Source: Acidisphaera sp. S103 (GTDB taxonomy: Bacteria > Pseudomonadota > Alphaproteobacteria > Acetobacterales > Acetobacteraceae). Taken from it: a stretch of DNA of 64,000 nucleotides. The notes under the pieces were generated by a model. It was not told the origin of the DNA, did no database searches, and saw only the letters and a list, made by a program, of their open reading frames with translations. The translations under genes were made by a program, and so were the position numbers. The DNA lies in NCBI RefSeq assembly GCF_009765975.1, contig NZ_LMUJ01000031.1:235428-299427 (forward strand), given 5' to 3'. How positions within the stretch are numbered: the stretch's first letter is position 1; every line of letters begins with the position of its first letter. Below, piece after piece: positions 1 through 7,468 of the stretch.

Positions 1-330
1 TTCGGTGACGCGGAATTCCTGCGCCAGGTAGCCGCCGCCCTCCTGGCGCATGCGGAGGATGGTTTCGGCCTTTTCATATTGGCTGTATGGCAGCGCCGCG
101 GCGATCGTATCGATCGCGCAGGAGCAGTGATCGAGCGCGTCCCGGGTCTCACCGTTGGTGGCCATGCAGGCAAACACGTATTCCGCTCGGGCCGCGGTCG
201 GGTAGTCGTTCACGGCGCCGGCCGTTTCGGGTGGCGTGGCGTCTGGGCTGGTGACAGTCGGACTCTGGGCCCAGGCGCCGAATCCGGCCAGCACGAATGT
301 CATTGCGAGCGCCGAAATGCGTAGCGTCAT
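1..330 (-). CDS. Exported small Cys-containing protein, partial (C-terminus beyond window edge)
   Basis: Reading leftwards from the ATG at 330 gives 110 residues that run off the window. A signal peptide (about residues 1-22, ending AWAQ) is followed by a Thr/Pro-rich linker. The conserved-looking core has a Cys in YVFACMATNG and a CSC pair in DHCSCAID. I do not know a characterised family. From memory, similar small exported proteins occur beside methanol-dehydrogenase-type quinoprotein genes, which fits the pqq operon directly upstream on the same strand. A periplasmic role linked to quinoproteins is inference. The 120-base gap to pqqE leaves open whether it is co-transcribed. Confidence 0.7.
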   Translation of the reverse strand, partial: MTLRISALAMTFVLAGFGAWAQSPTVTSPDATPPETAGAVNDYPTAARAEYVFACMATNGETRDALDHCSCAIDTIAAALPYSQYEKAETILRMRQEGGGYLAQEFRVTE

Positions 331-450
331 GGCGATCCTTCCCTCCGCGAATATCTTATACCGTCGCGCTGACATTGACACACCGGCCTCGGCGTGGATC
401 CGAGACGTCCGCCACCAGGGAGTGGTGGATCAATCCCACGGTACGGCGAA

Positions 451-1545
451 TCAGCCGGAAACCACCGGTCGCCCACGATAAACGTAGTGTGTGTCCCGCA
501 CCGCCGCCGCTTGTTCGGCCATGCCCAGGAGCTGCGTGTGATAGGGGGACAGGTCGCAGCTTGGGTCTGTGGCGGCGGCGTCGCCGGTGATGGCAAGGGC
601 CTGGCAGCGGCAACCGCCGAAATCGCGGTCTCGGAATTCGCAGGACCGGCAGGGTTCTTTCATCCAGTCGGTGCCTCGGAAGGCTTGGAACGCTGGGGCG
701 TTTTGCCAGATGTCGGCCAGGGGGTGGTCTCGGACCGACCAGAATTCCAGGGGTATTGTTTGGGCGGCGTGGCAGGGCAGCACCATGCCGGAGGGGGTTA
801 CGTTCAGCGACCGCAAGCCCCAGCCGCCCATGCAGGGTTTCGGGCGGCTGGCGTAATAATCCGGGATCACCAGGTCGATCAGCACGCGGCCGGCGTGGCG
901 GGCGTGGATGCTGTCCATCTCGGCCATTGCGCGATCGGTTTGTTCGCGGGTGGGCATCAGGGCGTCTCGGTTGCGCAGCGCCCAGCCGTAGTATTGGGCG
1001 TGGGCGATCTCGACGCGGGCGGCACCGAGCGAGACGGCGTAGTCGACCAGGGCTGAGAGGTTGTGGATGTTGGCGCGGTGGACGACGGCGTTCACCGTCA
1101 GGGGCAGTCCGAGTTCGGTGACCCAGGCGGCGAAGGCTTGCTTGCGGACGTGGCCTCCGGGGTAGCCGGCGATGCGGTCGGCGGATGTGGGCTCGATGTC
1201 CTGGACGGAGAGTTGCACATGATCCAGGCCGGCGGTTTGCAGGCGGGCCAGGCGGTCTCGATCGAGGCCGATCGCGGAGGTGATCAGGTTGGTGTAAAGG
1301 CCGGCCTGGCTGGCGGCGGCGGTGATGTCGACGAGGTCGCGACGGGACGCGGGTTCTCCGCCCGACAGGTGGACTTGCAGCACGCCCATTGCTGCGGCTT
1401 CACGGAACACGCGCGCCCAGGTGGCGGTGTCGAGTTCGGTGGTGCGGTCGTCCAGCGCCAGCGGGTTGGAGCAGTATGGGCAGGCCAGCGGGCACCGGTG
1501 CGTCAGTTCGGCCAGCAGGCCCAGCGGCGCCGGGATGCCGGTCAT
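451..1545 (-). CDS. pqqE: PQQ synthase PqqE, radical SAM/SPASM enzyme
   Basis: This 364-residue cytoplasmic enzyme makes the first carbon-carbon crosslink, between the conserved Glu and Tyr of the PqqA peptide held on PqqD. The radical SAM cluster motif CPLACPYC has Cys18, Cys22 and Cys25. It is followed by the GGEP-type SAM-binding segment (LSGGEPASRRD). The C-terminal SPASM region carries the further Cys set (PKPCMGGWG, VLPCHAA, CRSCEF, FGGCRCQA) for auxiliary clusters. Length matches the family. The start overlaps the end of pqqD by 4 bases, so the two are translationally coupled in the order A-B-C-D-E. Confidence 0.97.
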   Translation of the reverse strand: MTGIPAPLGLLAELTHRCPLACPYCSNPLALDDRTTELDTATWARVFREAAAMGVLQVHLSGGEPASRRDLVDITAAASQAGLYTNLITSAIGLDRDRLARLQTAGLDHVQLSVQDIEPTSADRIAGYPGGHVRKQAFAAWVTELGLPLTVNAVVHRANIHNLSALVDYAVSLGAARVEIAHAQYYGWALRNRDALMPTREQTDRAMAEMDSIHARHAGRVLIDLVIPDYYASRPKPCMGGWGLRSLNVTPSGMVLPCHAAQTIPLEFWSVRDHPLADIWQNAPAFQAFRGTDWMKEPCRSCEFRDRDFGGCRCQALAITGDAAATDPSCDLSPYHTQLLGMAEQAAAVRDTHYVYRGRPVVSG

Positions 1546-1823
1546 GGCGCCAGCAGTCGTTTCGCAACCATGTCGCGCAGCATGTCGGTGACATCGCCCT
1601 CGATCAGGGCGCGATCGGCGGCGAAGACGACGGCAAGTTCGTCGATGATTTCGCCGACGGTGCGCGTGCCGTCGCAGCGGCGGAGGATTTCGTTGGCGGG
1701 GCCTTCGGCCTCGATCACCCGTTCCGGGGACAGAAGAACCCAGGCGTTGCGCGTGCTGTCGAAGTGCAGGCGCACGCCGGGCGCCAGCTTCGGGCGTTCG
1801 GGGAGGTCAGGCATCGGAGTCAT
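1542..1823 (-). CDS. pqqD: PqqD, peptide chaperone for PqqA
   Basis: A 93-residue cytoplasmic RiPP recognition protein that binds PqqA and presents it to PqqE. The PqqD signature is clear: PKLAPGVRLHFD near the start, then WVLLSPERVIEAEGPANEIL and a C-terminal helix DGTRTVGEIIDELA. The start overlaps pqqC by 17 bases; an in-frame ATG three codons downstream is an alternative start that would shorten the overlap. It is a stand-alone gene here, not fused to pqqC as in some methylotrophs. Confidence 0.96.
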   Translation of the reverse strand: MTPMPDLPERPKLAPGVRLHFDSTRNAWVLLSPERVIEAEGPANEILRRCDGTRTVGEIIDELAVVFAADRALIEGDVTDMLRDMVAKRLLAP

Positions 1824-2547
1824 GGGGCACGAACGCGCCGGGCGGGATCAGGCGCGGGGTCACGTAGGCGTGATGCAGGGCGTCCATCATGCTCCACAGC
1901 ACGTCGCATTTGAAAATCAGCGTGTCCATCACTGCCTGTTGCTGTTCGGCGGTCACGGCGTGCTGCTTGACCCAATCCAGCGCGAACGTCGCGTCGCGTT
2001 CAGCCTGCGGCGGGCGTTTGTCGAAGTAGGACAGGATGTCCGCCGTTACGTAGTCGTAATTCGCGAGCATTCCGCTCATGCGTTCGGTGATGATCTGCGG
2101 GGAGAACAATTCGGTCAGGCAGGAGGCGACGGCTTCCAGCATGCTGCGTTCGCGCACGTAATGGACATAGGCCTGCACGGCGAAGCGCGTGGCGGGCAAC
2201 AGCAGGCGGGTGGAGGTGACGTCGGAGCGATCCAGGCCGAGGCCGTCTGTGAGTTTCAGCCAGCGCTCGATCCCGCCGGGACGGTCGTCGTCGCCGTCGT
2301 GGTCGTCCAGGCGCTTGCGCCATTCGCGACGCAGCGCTTGATCCTCGCAGCGGCCGATCAGAGATGCGTCCTTCAGCGGGATCATCGCCTGGTAGTAGTA
2401 GCGATTGAGTGCCCAGGCTTGCACCTGGCCTTTGCTGCACTTGCCGGTGTGCAGCATCCGATGGAACGGGTGAAGGATGTGGTAGCGTTTGGCGCCGATC
2501 TCGCGCAGGCGCGCTTCCAGTTCGCTGCCGCTTAGGACGTTGCTCAT
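1807..2547 (-). CDS. pqqC: Pyrroloquinoline-quinone synthase PqqC
   Basis: PqqC (246 residues) catalyses the last step, the cofactor-free eight-electron oxidation and ring closure that yields PQQ. It has the all-helical TENA/THI-4-like fold. Family stretches include YHILHPFHRMLHTGKCSKGQ near the N-terminus, ALNRYYYQAMIPLKDASLI and a C-terminal LHHAYVTPRLIPPGAF. Length is normal. The start overlaps the pqqB stop by 4 bases, showing tight coupling in the operon. Confidence 0.97.
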   Translation of the reverse strand: MSNVLSGSELEARLREIGAKRYHILHPFHRMLHTGKCSKGQVQAWALNRYYYQAMIPLKDASLIGRCEDQALRREWRKRLDDHDGDDDRPGGIERWLKLTDGLGLDRSDVTSTRLLLPATRFAVQAYVHYVRERSMLEAVASCLTELFSPQIITERMSGMLANYDYVTADILSYFDKRPPQAERDATFALDWVKQHAVTAEQQQAVMDTLIFKCDVLWSMMDALHHAYVTPRLIPPGAFVPHDSDA

Positions 2548-3470
2548 AGGTCGATCTCCATCCCGTCATAGGCGACTTCGAACCCGGCGGCTTCGACGGC
2601 CCGACGTTCGGGGGAGTCGTTCACCAGGATCGGATTGGTGTTGTTGATGTGCAGGAAGATACGCCGGCCGGGCAGATCGGCAAGCCTGGTCAGGGTGCCG
2701 TCGGGACCGCTGATCGGGGTGTGGCCCATGCGGCGGCCGGTCTTGCTGCCCAGGCCGGCGGCAATCATTTCGGTATCAGTGAACAGCGTGCCGTCGAAGA
2801 ACAGGACGTCGGCCTGGCTGAGTTGGGTGCGGACGGGTTCGGTGATGTCGGCGCAGGCGGGGGCGACGATGACGATGCGGCCGGCGGTTTGGATCTGGGC
2901 GGCGTAGGTTGCGGCGGATTCGGGTTCGGCCGCCGCGTTGCGGTTGTTTTCCAGGAACAGCGGCACCTTTCCCGGCATGGTCAGCAGGGTCACGGTCAGG
3001 TTGCCGGCGCAGGTGAAGGGTTCCATCGGCCTGATTGCCACGCGGCGCACCATCGTGGGGTCGAGGACGTCGAATACGCGGTTGGTGGCCAGCAGATCGA
3101 GCAGTTCGACCGGGGCGTAGACGGTGAAGGGCTGGCGTTCGCGCAGCACCAGCAGGCCGGCGATGGCGTCGATGTCGCCGCCGATCAGTAGCACGTCCGT
3201 GATCGGTGAATCCCGGGTCGGTGTGCGCGGCCAGAGATGGGGGGATTGGGAGATTTGCTGGCGGAGGTCGGGCGAGGCGCCGATGAGGAGCCAATTTTCA
3301 CCATTTCCGGTGACCGCGACGCTGGCCTGGGTGGCCGGGCGGACGCGCGAGTCTCCTGTGCGGGCCAGGCTGCATTGACGGCATCCACAATTCCATTGTG
3401 GAAAACCGCCTCCGGCAGCCGACCCGAGCACGAGGGCAACCGGGTGGGGTTGCCAATTCTGCTTGGTCAA
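2544..3470 (-). CDS. pqqB: PqqB, metallo-beta-lactamase-fold hydroxylase of PQQ synthesis
   Basis: PqqB is an iron-dependent oxygenase-like member of the metallo-beta-lactamase fold that hydroxylates a tyrosine-derived PQQ intermediate. The hallmark N-terminus VLGSAAGGGFPQWNCGCRQC and the C-terminal HINNTNPIL motif are present. The frame stays open far upstream, across pqqA, but the family begins just before VLGSAAGGG. I therefore chose the TTG at 3470, which gives 308 residues and starts 13 bases after the pqqA stop. No strong ribosome site is visible there, so the exact start is uncertain. Confidence 0.93.
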   Translation of the reverse strand: MTKQNWQPHPVALVLGSAAGGGFPQWNCGCRQCSLARTGDSRVRPATQASVAVTGNGENWLLIGASPDLRQQISQSPHLWPRTPTRDSPITDVLLIGGDIDAIAGLLVLRERQPFTVYAPVELLDLLATNRVFDVLDPTMVRRVAIRPMEPFTCAGNLTVTLLTMPGKVPLFLENNRNAAAEPESAATYAAQIQTAGRIVIVAPACADITEPVRTQLSQADVLFFDGTLFTDTEMIAAGLGSKTGRRMGHTPISGPDGTLTRLADLPGRRIFLHINNTNPILVNDSPERRAVEAAGFEVAYDGMEIDL

Positions 3471-3483
3471 TCGAACCGCGGCG

Positions 3484-3561
3484 TCAGACGCGGGCGCTGA
3501 AGTACCCGTTGATTTCCATGCCGAGGCAGATTTCGCGTAGTGTCGGGCGGGTCCATGCCAT
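3484..3561 (-). CDS. pqqA: PQQ precursor peptide PqqA
   Basis: A 25-residue peptide read leftwards from the ATG at 3561, starting MAWTRPTLREIC and ending EINGYFSARV. The Glu16-x-x-x-Tyr20 pair that becomes the PQQ backbone is present, with the usual Trp/Thr/Pro N-terminus. A good ribosome site (AGGAGA) lies 8-13 bases upstream. It opens the pqqABCDE operon; the 166 bases up to the next gene at 3728 should hold its promoter. Confidence 0.95.
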   Translation of the reverse strand: MAWTRPTLREICLGMEINGYFSARV

Positions 3562-3727
3562 AGGTCGTCTCCTATCTTTTTCTTTCGAGAAATCAAAGAC
3601 TCCGGGAACGATTGCCCCCAGCACAGGGAAGGTTAGCGCATCTTCCGCGGTTAGGAAAGTGGTTTGCCGCGGCTGTTGGGGGCATCGTGAAATCCCCCCG
3701 TTCATTCGGGGCGTTCCGGCCGACGCT

Positions 3728-4228
3728 CTATTGGCCGCTGTTGAGGATACGGTTGCGTAAAAGAAAGGATAGGCCATGCGTCCAGGATTCGTCGGTATCG
3801 CCGCGAATATCCACGCTGCCCGCCGCCACGCGCTGGCCCGTGGTCACGTCGCGGACGACGACGTTGATGTTCAGGATCAGGTTTGAGACCTTCTGCACCC
3901 AGCCGATCACCGAGAACCGGGCGCCAGCCTTGCGCGCCGCGTCCACCTCGCACCCGTCGCAGGTCCACCAGGACGGGGTGGAGGGATCGGTGGCGACTAC
4001 AACCACCTCATACCGGGACGATTGTGCCAGTGCGGTCTGCAATTGCGCGTCGAGTTGATGCAGGCGTGCCTGGTCGGCCTCATCAGGTCCGCGCATCGCG
4101 CCTTGCAAACTGGTATCGTCAAGTTCGAATGCAAACACGGCCGTCTGAAGTGAGGCCGCGTGCGCCGCAGGCGTGGCGAGCAGCAGGCCGCCCATTATAG
4201 CCGCCGCAAGGGCGTGTGCTGAGGTCAT
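3728..4228 (-). CDS. Exported DUF2380/DUF3280-type protein
   Basis: The ATG at 4228 gives 166 residues with a signal peptide (about 1-26, ending AAHA). I chose it because a longer in-frame extension upstream lacks a leader and a ribosome site. The mature part reads like DUF2380/DUF3280 proteins: SLQTAVFAFELDDTSLQG, then a Trp-Trp/Cys-x2-Cys segment (SWWTCDGCEVDAARKAG) and FSVIGWVQKVSNLILNINV. Family function is unknown. From memory the family is found near PQQ-dehydrogenase genes; here it sits directly upstream of pqqA on the same strand. A periplasmic accessory role is inference. Confidence 0.75.
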   Translation of the reverse strand: MTSAHALAAAIMGGLLLATPAAHAASLQTAVFAFELDDTSLQGAMRGPDEADQARLHQLDAQLQTALAQSSRYEVVVVATDPSTPSWWTCDGCEVDAARKAGARFSVIGWVQKVSNLILNINVVVRDVTTGQRVAAGSVDIRGDTDESWTHGLSFLLRNRILNSGQ

Positions 4229-4388
4229 AATCCCGCTTCTTCCCTGGTGTTCGAGCGACGCGCAACCAATCGTGGCCTTTAAGATCACATCGCGGCTATA
4301 ATATCTTAAATAACGGTCATTCGCGCGCGCCCGGTTCTGCTTGGTTTTTGTTCCGCGGCATCGATCGACCCGAAACGCGGAGGTTGCC

Positions 4389-4601
4389 ATGAACATCGTC
4401 GAGCTGATCGTGATGGTTTGCTCCCTGCTCAATCCGAATGCATGCTCCGAGAAGCATTTCGAGTTTGAGTCGAATGGCTCCCTGAAAAGCTGTATGATGC
4501 AGGCGCAGCCTTACCTCGCGCAATGGGCCGGCGACCACCCCAATGACCGCATCGCCTCCTATCGCTGCGCCTGGCCGGGTCAGGAGGGCGAGGATTTGTG
4601 A
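4389..4601 (+). CDS. Conserved small protein, function unknown
   Basis: A 70-residue protein starting at the ATG at 4389, preceded by GGAGG. It begins with a hydrophobic stretch (MNIVELIVMVCSLLNP) followed by ACSEKHFEF, a second Cys (KSCMMQAQP), AQWAGDHPNDRIASYRCAWPG and an acidic tail. I recall many alphaproteobacterial homologues of this layout, all uncharacterised. The N-terminus could be a membrane anchor or an uncleaved signal. It is divergent from the DUF2380-type gene and upstream of the cytochrome c gene. Confidence 0.75.
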   Translation: MNIVELIVMVCSLLNPNACSEKHFEFESNGSLKSCMMQAQPYLAQWAGDHPNDRIASYRCAWPGQEGEDL

Positions 4602-4746
4602 TCCCGCCGTCCCAGTGTTCGTTCGCAAAGCCGAACCAGGGGACCAATTGACAGTCACGAGACGCATCGGGGACTATCCGGCTCGAAAAGACCGATAATC
4701 CTTCGGTTTTGTTGGCAACGTTCCCGAGAGGACGGTGGGAGGCTTC

Positions 4747-5136
4747 GTGACGCGTTGGGGTATGATCATTGTCGCGCTGGGCTGCGCGGTTTCCGTCCGT
4801 GCCGTCGCACAGGACGTGGCGGCGGGCGAAAAAGCGTTCGTCGTCTGTCGCGCCTGCCACCAGATCGGCCCGACCGCGAAAAACTTCGTCGGACCGGTGC
4901 TGAACGGCGTGGTCGGCCGGCCGGCGGGAACGTATCCCGACTACAGCTACTCGGCGGCCAACAAGAATTCCGGACTGACGTGGGATGAGGCGACGTTGCA
5001 AAAGTATCTCGCCAATCCGCAGCAGGTGGTGAAGGGGACGAAGATGATCTTCCCCGGGATCAAAGACCCGGCGAAAGTGAACGACGTGATCGCGTTTTTG
5101 AAAACCTACAAGGCGGACGGGTCGCGGATCCAGTAG
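4747..5136 (+). CDS. Periplasmic class I cytochrome c
   Basis: A 129-residue monohaem cytochrome c. A signal peptide (about 1-22, ending RAVAQ) precedes DVAAGEKAFVVCRACHQIGP, with the CRACH haem site. The C-terminal TKMIFPGIKDPAKVNDVIAFLKTY carries the axial Met in the form usual for cytochrome c2/c550. It could accept electrons from a PQQ dehydrogenase, which its pqq neighbourhood suggests but does not prove. Two GTG starts are possible, 4735 and 4747. I prefer 4747 because GGAGG lies just upstream and the leader is then compact. A hairpin follows the stop. Confidence 0.93.
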   Translation: MTRWGMIIVALGCAVSVRAVAQDVAAGEKAFVVCRACHQIGPTAKNFVGPVLNGVVGRPAGTYPDYSYSAANKNSGLTWDEATLQKYLANPQQVVKGTKMIFPGIKDPAKVNDVIAFLKTYKADGSRIQ

Positions 5137-5148
5137 CGGCCGGCACGG

Positions 5149-5165
5149 ACGGGCGCTCCGCCCGT
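5149..5165. terminator. Hairpin between convergent genes
   Basis: ACGGGCG and CGCCCGT form perfect 7-base arms around a CTC loop, 12 bases after the cytochrome c stop and in front of the convergent EthD-like gene. No T-run follows, so this is a structural rather than a textbook terminator. Confidence 0.5.
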
Positions 5166-5167
5166 GT

Positions 5168-5233
5168 GTCATGCCGGCTATCTGCGCTTCATCCGTCGGT
5201 GTGCAGATCGCCGGGACGCCGTTCGGCCATGAC
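5168..5233. repeat. REP-like palindromic unit
   Basis: Starts GTCATGCCGG and ends CGGCCATGAC, with an internal imperfect inverted pair (CCGGCTATCTGC against GCAGATCGCCGG). The order of elements matches the larger repeat at 56.5 kb: GTCATG, GCGCTTC, TCCG, CGGTGTG, GCCATGAC. It lies between convergent genes. Confidence 0.6.
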
Positions 5234-5245
5234 GGTAAACGGAAC

Positions 5246-5554
5246 TCAGGCCAGCCGATCGTTGAACTGGATTGTCGGCTGTACGTCGGTGAAGTTGGGG
5301 ATGTCGCCGAGGACTTCCTTGCCGTGCGCGGCGGCGGCGGATTTGAAGGCGTCCAGCGACTCGAAGTCCAGCAGCGCGATGATGTGAAACATCGCCGGGT
5401 CACCGCTGGGGGAACCGGCCCCTTGCAGCACCTGGGCGCCCTTCAGGCCAGAGGAGCCCCACAGCCGGCCAACCAGCGGCACGTGGGTTTTCATGTAGTA
5501 GTCCAGGTCGAATTTGTGACCCGGACCGACTTGGTACATTACCGATACTATCAC
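5246..5554 (-). CDS. EthD-family protein
   Basis: A 102-residue protein of the EthD fold (ferredoxin-like, dimeric alpha+beta barrel). Characteristic features are the start MIVSVMYQVG, the DLDYYMKTHVPLVGRLWG segment and the late FHIIALLDFESLDAF. EthD was first described as essential for ethyl tert-butyl ether degradation, but most members have no known reaction. No signal peptide is present, so it should be cytoplasmic. It is 22 bases downstream of an exported-protein gene on the same strand and may be co-transcribed with it. Confidence 0.85.
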   Translation of the reverse strand: MIVSVMYQVGPGHKFDLDYYMKTHVPLVGRLWGSSGLKGAQVLQGAGSPSGDPAMFHIIALLDFESLDAFKSAAAAHGKEVLGDIPNFTDVQPTIQFNDRLA

Positions 5555-5576
5555 ACCGCTCTCCCTTTGCTTTGGT

Positions 5577-5942
5577 TTAGTGGCAGTTTTTCAGATCGTT
5601 GTCGCGGATATCGAACGTGGTGTCCTTGCCCAGATCGATGGCGCGCTTGATGCAGGTTCGTCCAGTCTTGTCGACGATCTTCGCGTCGAATTGTCCGCGT
5701 TCGATACCCTTGATCTGCAGCCGCTCCGACGGATCGACTGCCTTGTCCTTGTCGTTCAGGGCCTGGTTGCTGCCCCAGTGGTCCGATCCCGCCGGGGCGA
5801 GATAGACACCCGTGAATGTCGTCGATGCTGTCAGGTTGTAGAGGAAAAACCGATCGGCCGCTGAGGCATCCCGGCCGGTGCACATCGTGGCGATGCCGGC
5901 AAAGGCCAGTAACAAGGCGGTGCGCGGGTTCGGCATCGGCAT
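5577..5942 (-). CDS. Exported small protein, function unknown
   Basis: A 121-residue protein with a signal peptide (about 1-28, ending ASAAD) and a mature domain starting RFFLYNLTASTTFTGVYLAP. The mature domain carries two Cys (GRTCIKRAI and the terminal LKNCH), which could form a disulfide. The content (extended strands, phrases such as TTFDIRDNDLKNC) resembles small periplasmic Ig-like proteins common in Acetobacteraceae. I cannot assign a function. It sits 19 bases beyond the end of the ABC-transporter ATPase gene and may end that operon. Confidence 0.75.
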   Translation of the reverse strand: MPMPNPRTALLLAFAGIATMCTGRDASAADRFFLYNLTASTTFTGVYLAPAGSDHWGSNQALNDKDKAVDPSERLQIKGIERGQFDAKIVDKTGRTCIKRAIDLGKDTTFDIRDNDLKNCH

Positions 5943-5961
5943 TTTTCTCCCTTGGCTCAGC

Positions 5962-6699
5962 CTAATCCGTTAGTGATGCGCCGGGCAATCCGTCTCCGTT
6001 TGCTGTGAAGAACGGAAACCGGCTGGCCAGGTCTGCCTGTAATGCCGCGCGGGTGGCGGCGTCGTTGCCGGCGGGCACCGGCACATCCGCCGCCAGTGTG
6101 GCTGGCGTGCCTGCCAGCACCAGCACGCGGGAGGCAAGCTGCAGCGCCTGCGCCAGATCGTGCGTCGCCAGCAGCACCGCCGCCCCGGTGTCGCGCGTCC
6201 AGCGGCCCACCACGTCCGCCAATGCCGCCGCGAGCTGCGGGTCCAGCGATGCGAACGGTTCATCCAGCGCCAGCAGCTCCGGCGAAACCGCCAGCGCCCG
6301 GGCGAGCGCCGCTCGTCTGGCCATGCCGAGGGAGAGCTGGCGGGGGTACAAGTCGGCGGCGTTGGGAAGGCGCACCATCTCCAGTAAGGCGCCGATATCC
6401 GGTTGCGGCATTCCGTCCGTCACCACCAGGCGCAAATTGTCCGCAACCGTCAGCCACGGCAGCAACCGCGGCTCCTGGAACACCACGCCGATCCGCCAGT
6501 CGCGGTGTTGTACCGCGCCGTCGAACGCCGTGTCCAAGCCGAGGAGAATGCGTAAGGTCGTACTCTTACCGATGCCGGACGAACCCAGCAGCGCGATCAC
6601 CTCGCCGCCGGCGATGGAGACGCGGACGTCGCGCAGCACCTGCCGACGGGTGCCGTCGGGGGCGACGAAGACCTTGCGGTCGATACGGGCCTCAAACAT
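5962..6699 (-). CDS. ABC importer ATPase, NitT/TauT type
   Basis: A 245-residue nucleotide-binding subunit, with Walker A GSSGIGKST, the Q-loop VVFQEPRLLPWLTV and Walker B LLALDEPFASLDP followed by the H-loop THD. The signature helix reads LSLGMARRAALARAL; Leu replaces the first Gly of the usual LSGGM, a mild oddity. I chose the ATG at 6699, whose ATGTTTGA overlaps the stop of the permease gene. A GTG at 6714 would add five residues. With the permease and binding protein it forms a full importer of the nitrate/sulfonate/thiamine-precursor class; the substrate is not determinable from sequence. Confidence 0.9.
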   Translation of the reverse strand: MFEARIDRKVFVAPDGTRRQVLRDVRVSIAGGEVIALLGSSGIGKSTTLRILLGLDTAFDGAVQHRDWRIGVVFQEPRLLPWLTVADNLRLVVTDGMPQPDIGALLEMVRLPNAADLYPRQLSLGMARRAALARALAVSPELLALDEPFASLDPQLAAALADVVGRWTRDTGAAVLLATHDLAQALQLASRVLVLAGTPATLAADVPVPAGNDAATRAALQADLASRFPFFTANGDGLPGASLTD

Positions 6700-7468
6700 C
6701 GGATCGCCACGCACTGGTCCGGCGTTCCAGCGGCTGCAGGATGGCGGCTTCGACCAACAGCATCAGGCCGGCGAAGGCCAGGCCGTAGGCGAGGATGCCG
6801 GTGACGTTGAAGTTCTGGAAATACAGGTTCAACACGTAGCCGACGCCATTGGGGCGGCCCAGCAATTCCACCACCAGGACGATTTTCCAGGTGATCGACA
6901 GCCCGCTGCGGCCGGCGGCGGCAAGATACGGCAGCAATTGCGGCAGCACGACGTGGCGCAGGCGCCGCAAGCGCGGCAGGCGGAACGCGGCGGCCATCTC
7001 GGCCAGTCCGGGATCCAGCGCCCTGGTGCCCTCACGGACGGTCACCACGACGGTCGGGGCTTTGGCGATGACCACCGCCAGCACGGCGGCGGTGTCGTTC
7101 AGCCCGACCCATATGTAGGCCAGCACGATGACGACAAGGACCGGCAGGTTGAGCGCGATCACCACCCAGGGATCTAGCCAGGCGTTCGCTCGGCCCGATC
7201 GTCCCGCCGCGTAGCCGACCACGGTGCCGCCCGCCATCGCCACGCCGAACGCCACGACGACACGCAGCAGGGTGGCGGCGAAGGCGGCGGGCATCGCGCC
7301 GTCCTCGCATTCTCGGCCGATGAAGAGGGCGACCGCCATGGGGGACGGCAGCAGCGTGGGGGAAGCGGCGACCCTCGCGGCGATCCACCAGACGGCCAGG
7401 AAACCGGCGAGGGACAACAGACGGTCGCGGCCGGCGATACCCATCGCCAGCCGGTCAGGTCGCCTCAT
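6692..7468 (-). CDS. ABC importer permease, NitT/TauT type
   Basis: A 258-residue inner-membrane permease with about six hydrophobic segments. The EAA-type loop is ALDPGLAEMAAAFRLPRLRRLRHVVLPQLLPYL, the site that contacts the ATPase. It matches the SsuC/TauC-like BPD_transp_1 family in length and layout. The start overlaps the end of the binding-protein gene by 14 bases and the stop overlaps the ATPase gene. Confidence 0.9.
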   Translation of the reverse strand: MRRPDRLAMGIAGRDRLLSLAGFLAVWWIAARVAASPTLLPSPMAVALFIGRECEDGAMPAAFAATLLRVVVAFGVAMAGGTVVGYAAGRSGRANAWLDPWVVIALNLPVLVVIVLAYIWVGLNDTAAVLAVVIAKAPTVVVTVREGTRALDPGLAEMAAAFRLPRLRRLRHVVLPQLLPYLAAAGRSGLSITWKIVLVVELLGRPNGVGYVLNLYFQNFNVTGILAYGLAFAGLMLLVEAAILQPLERRTSAWRSDV

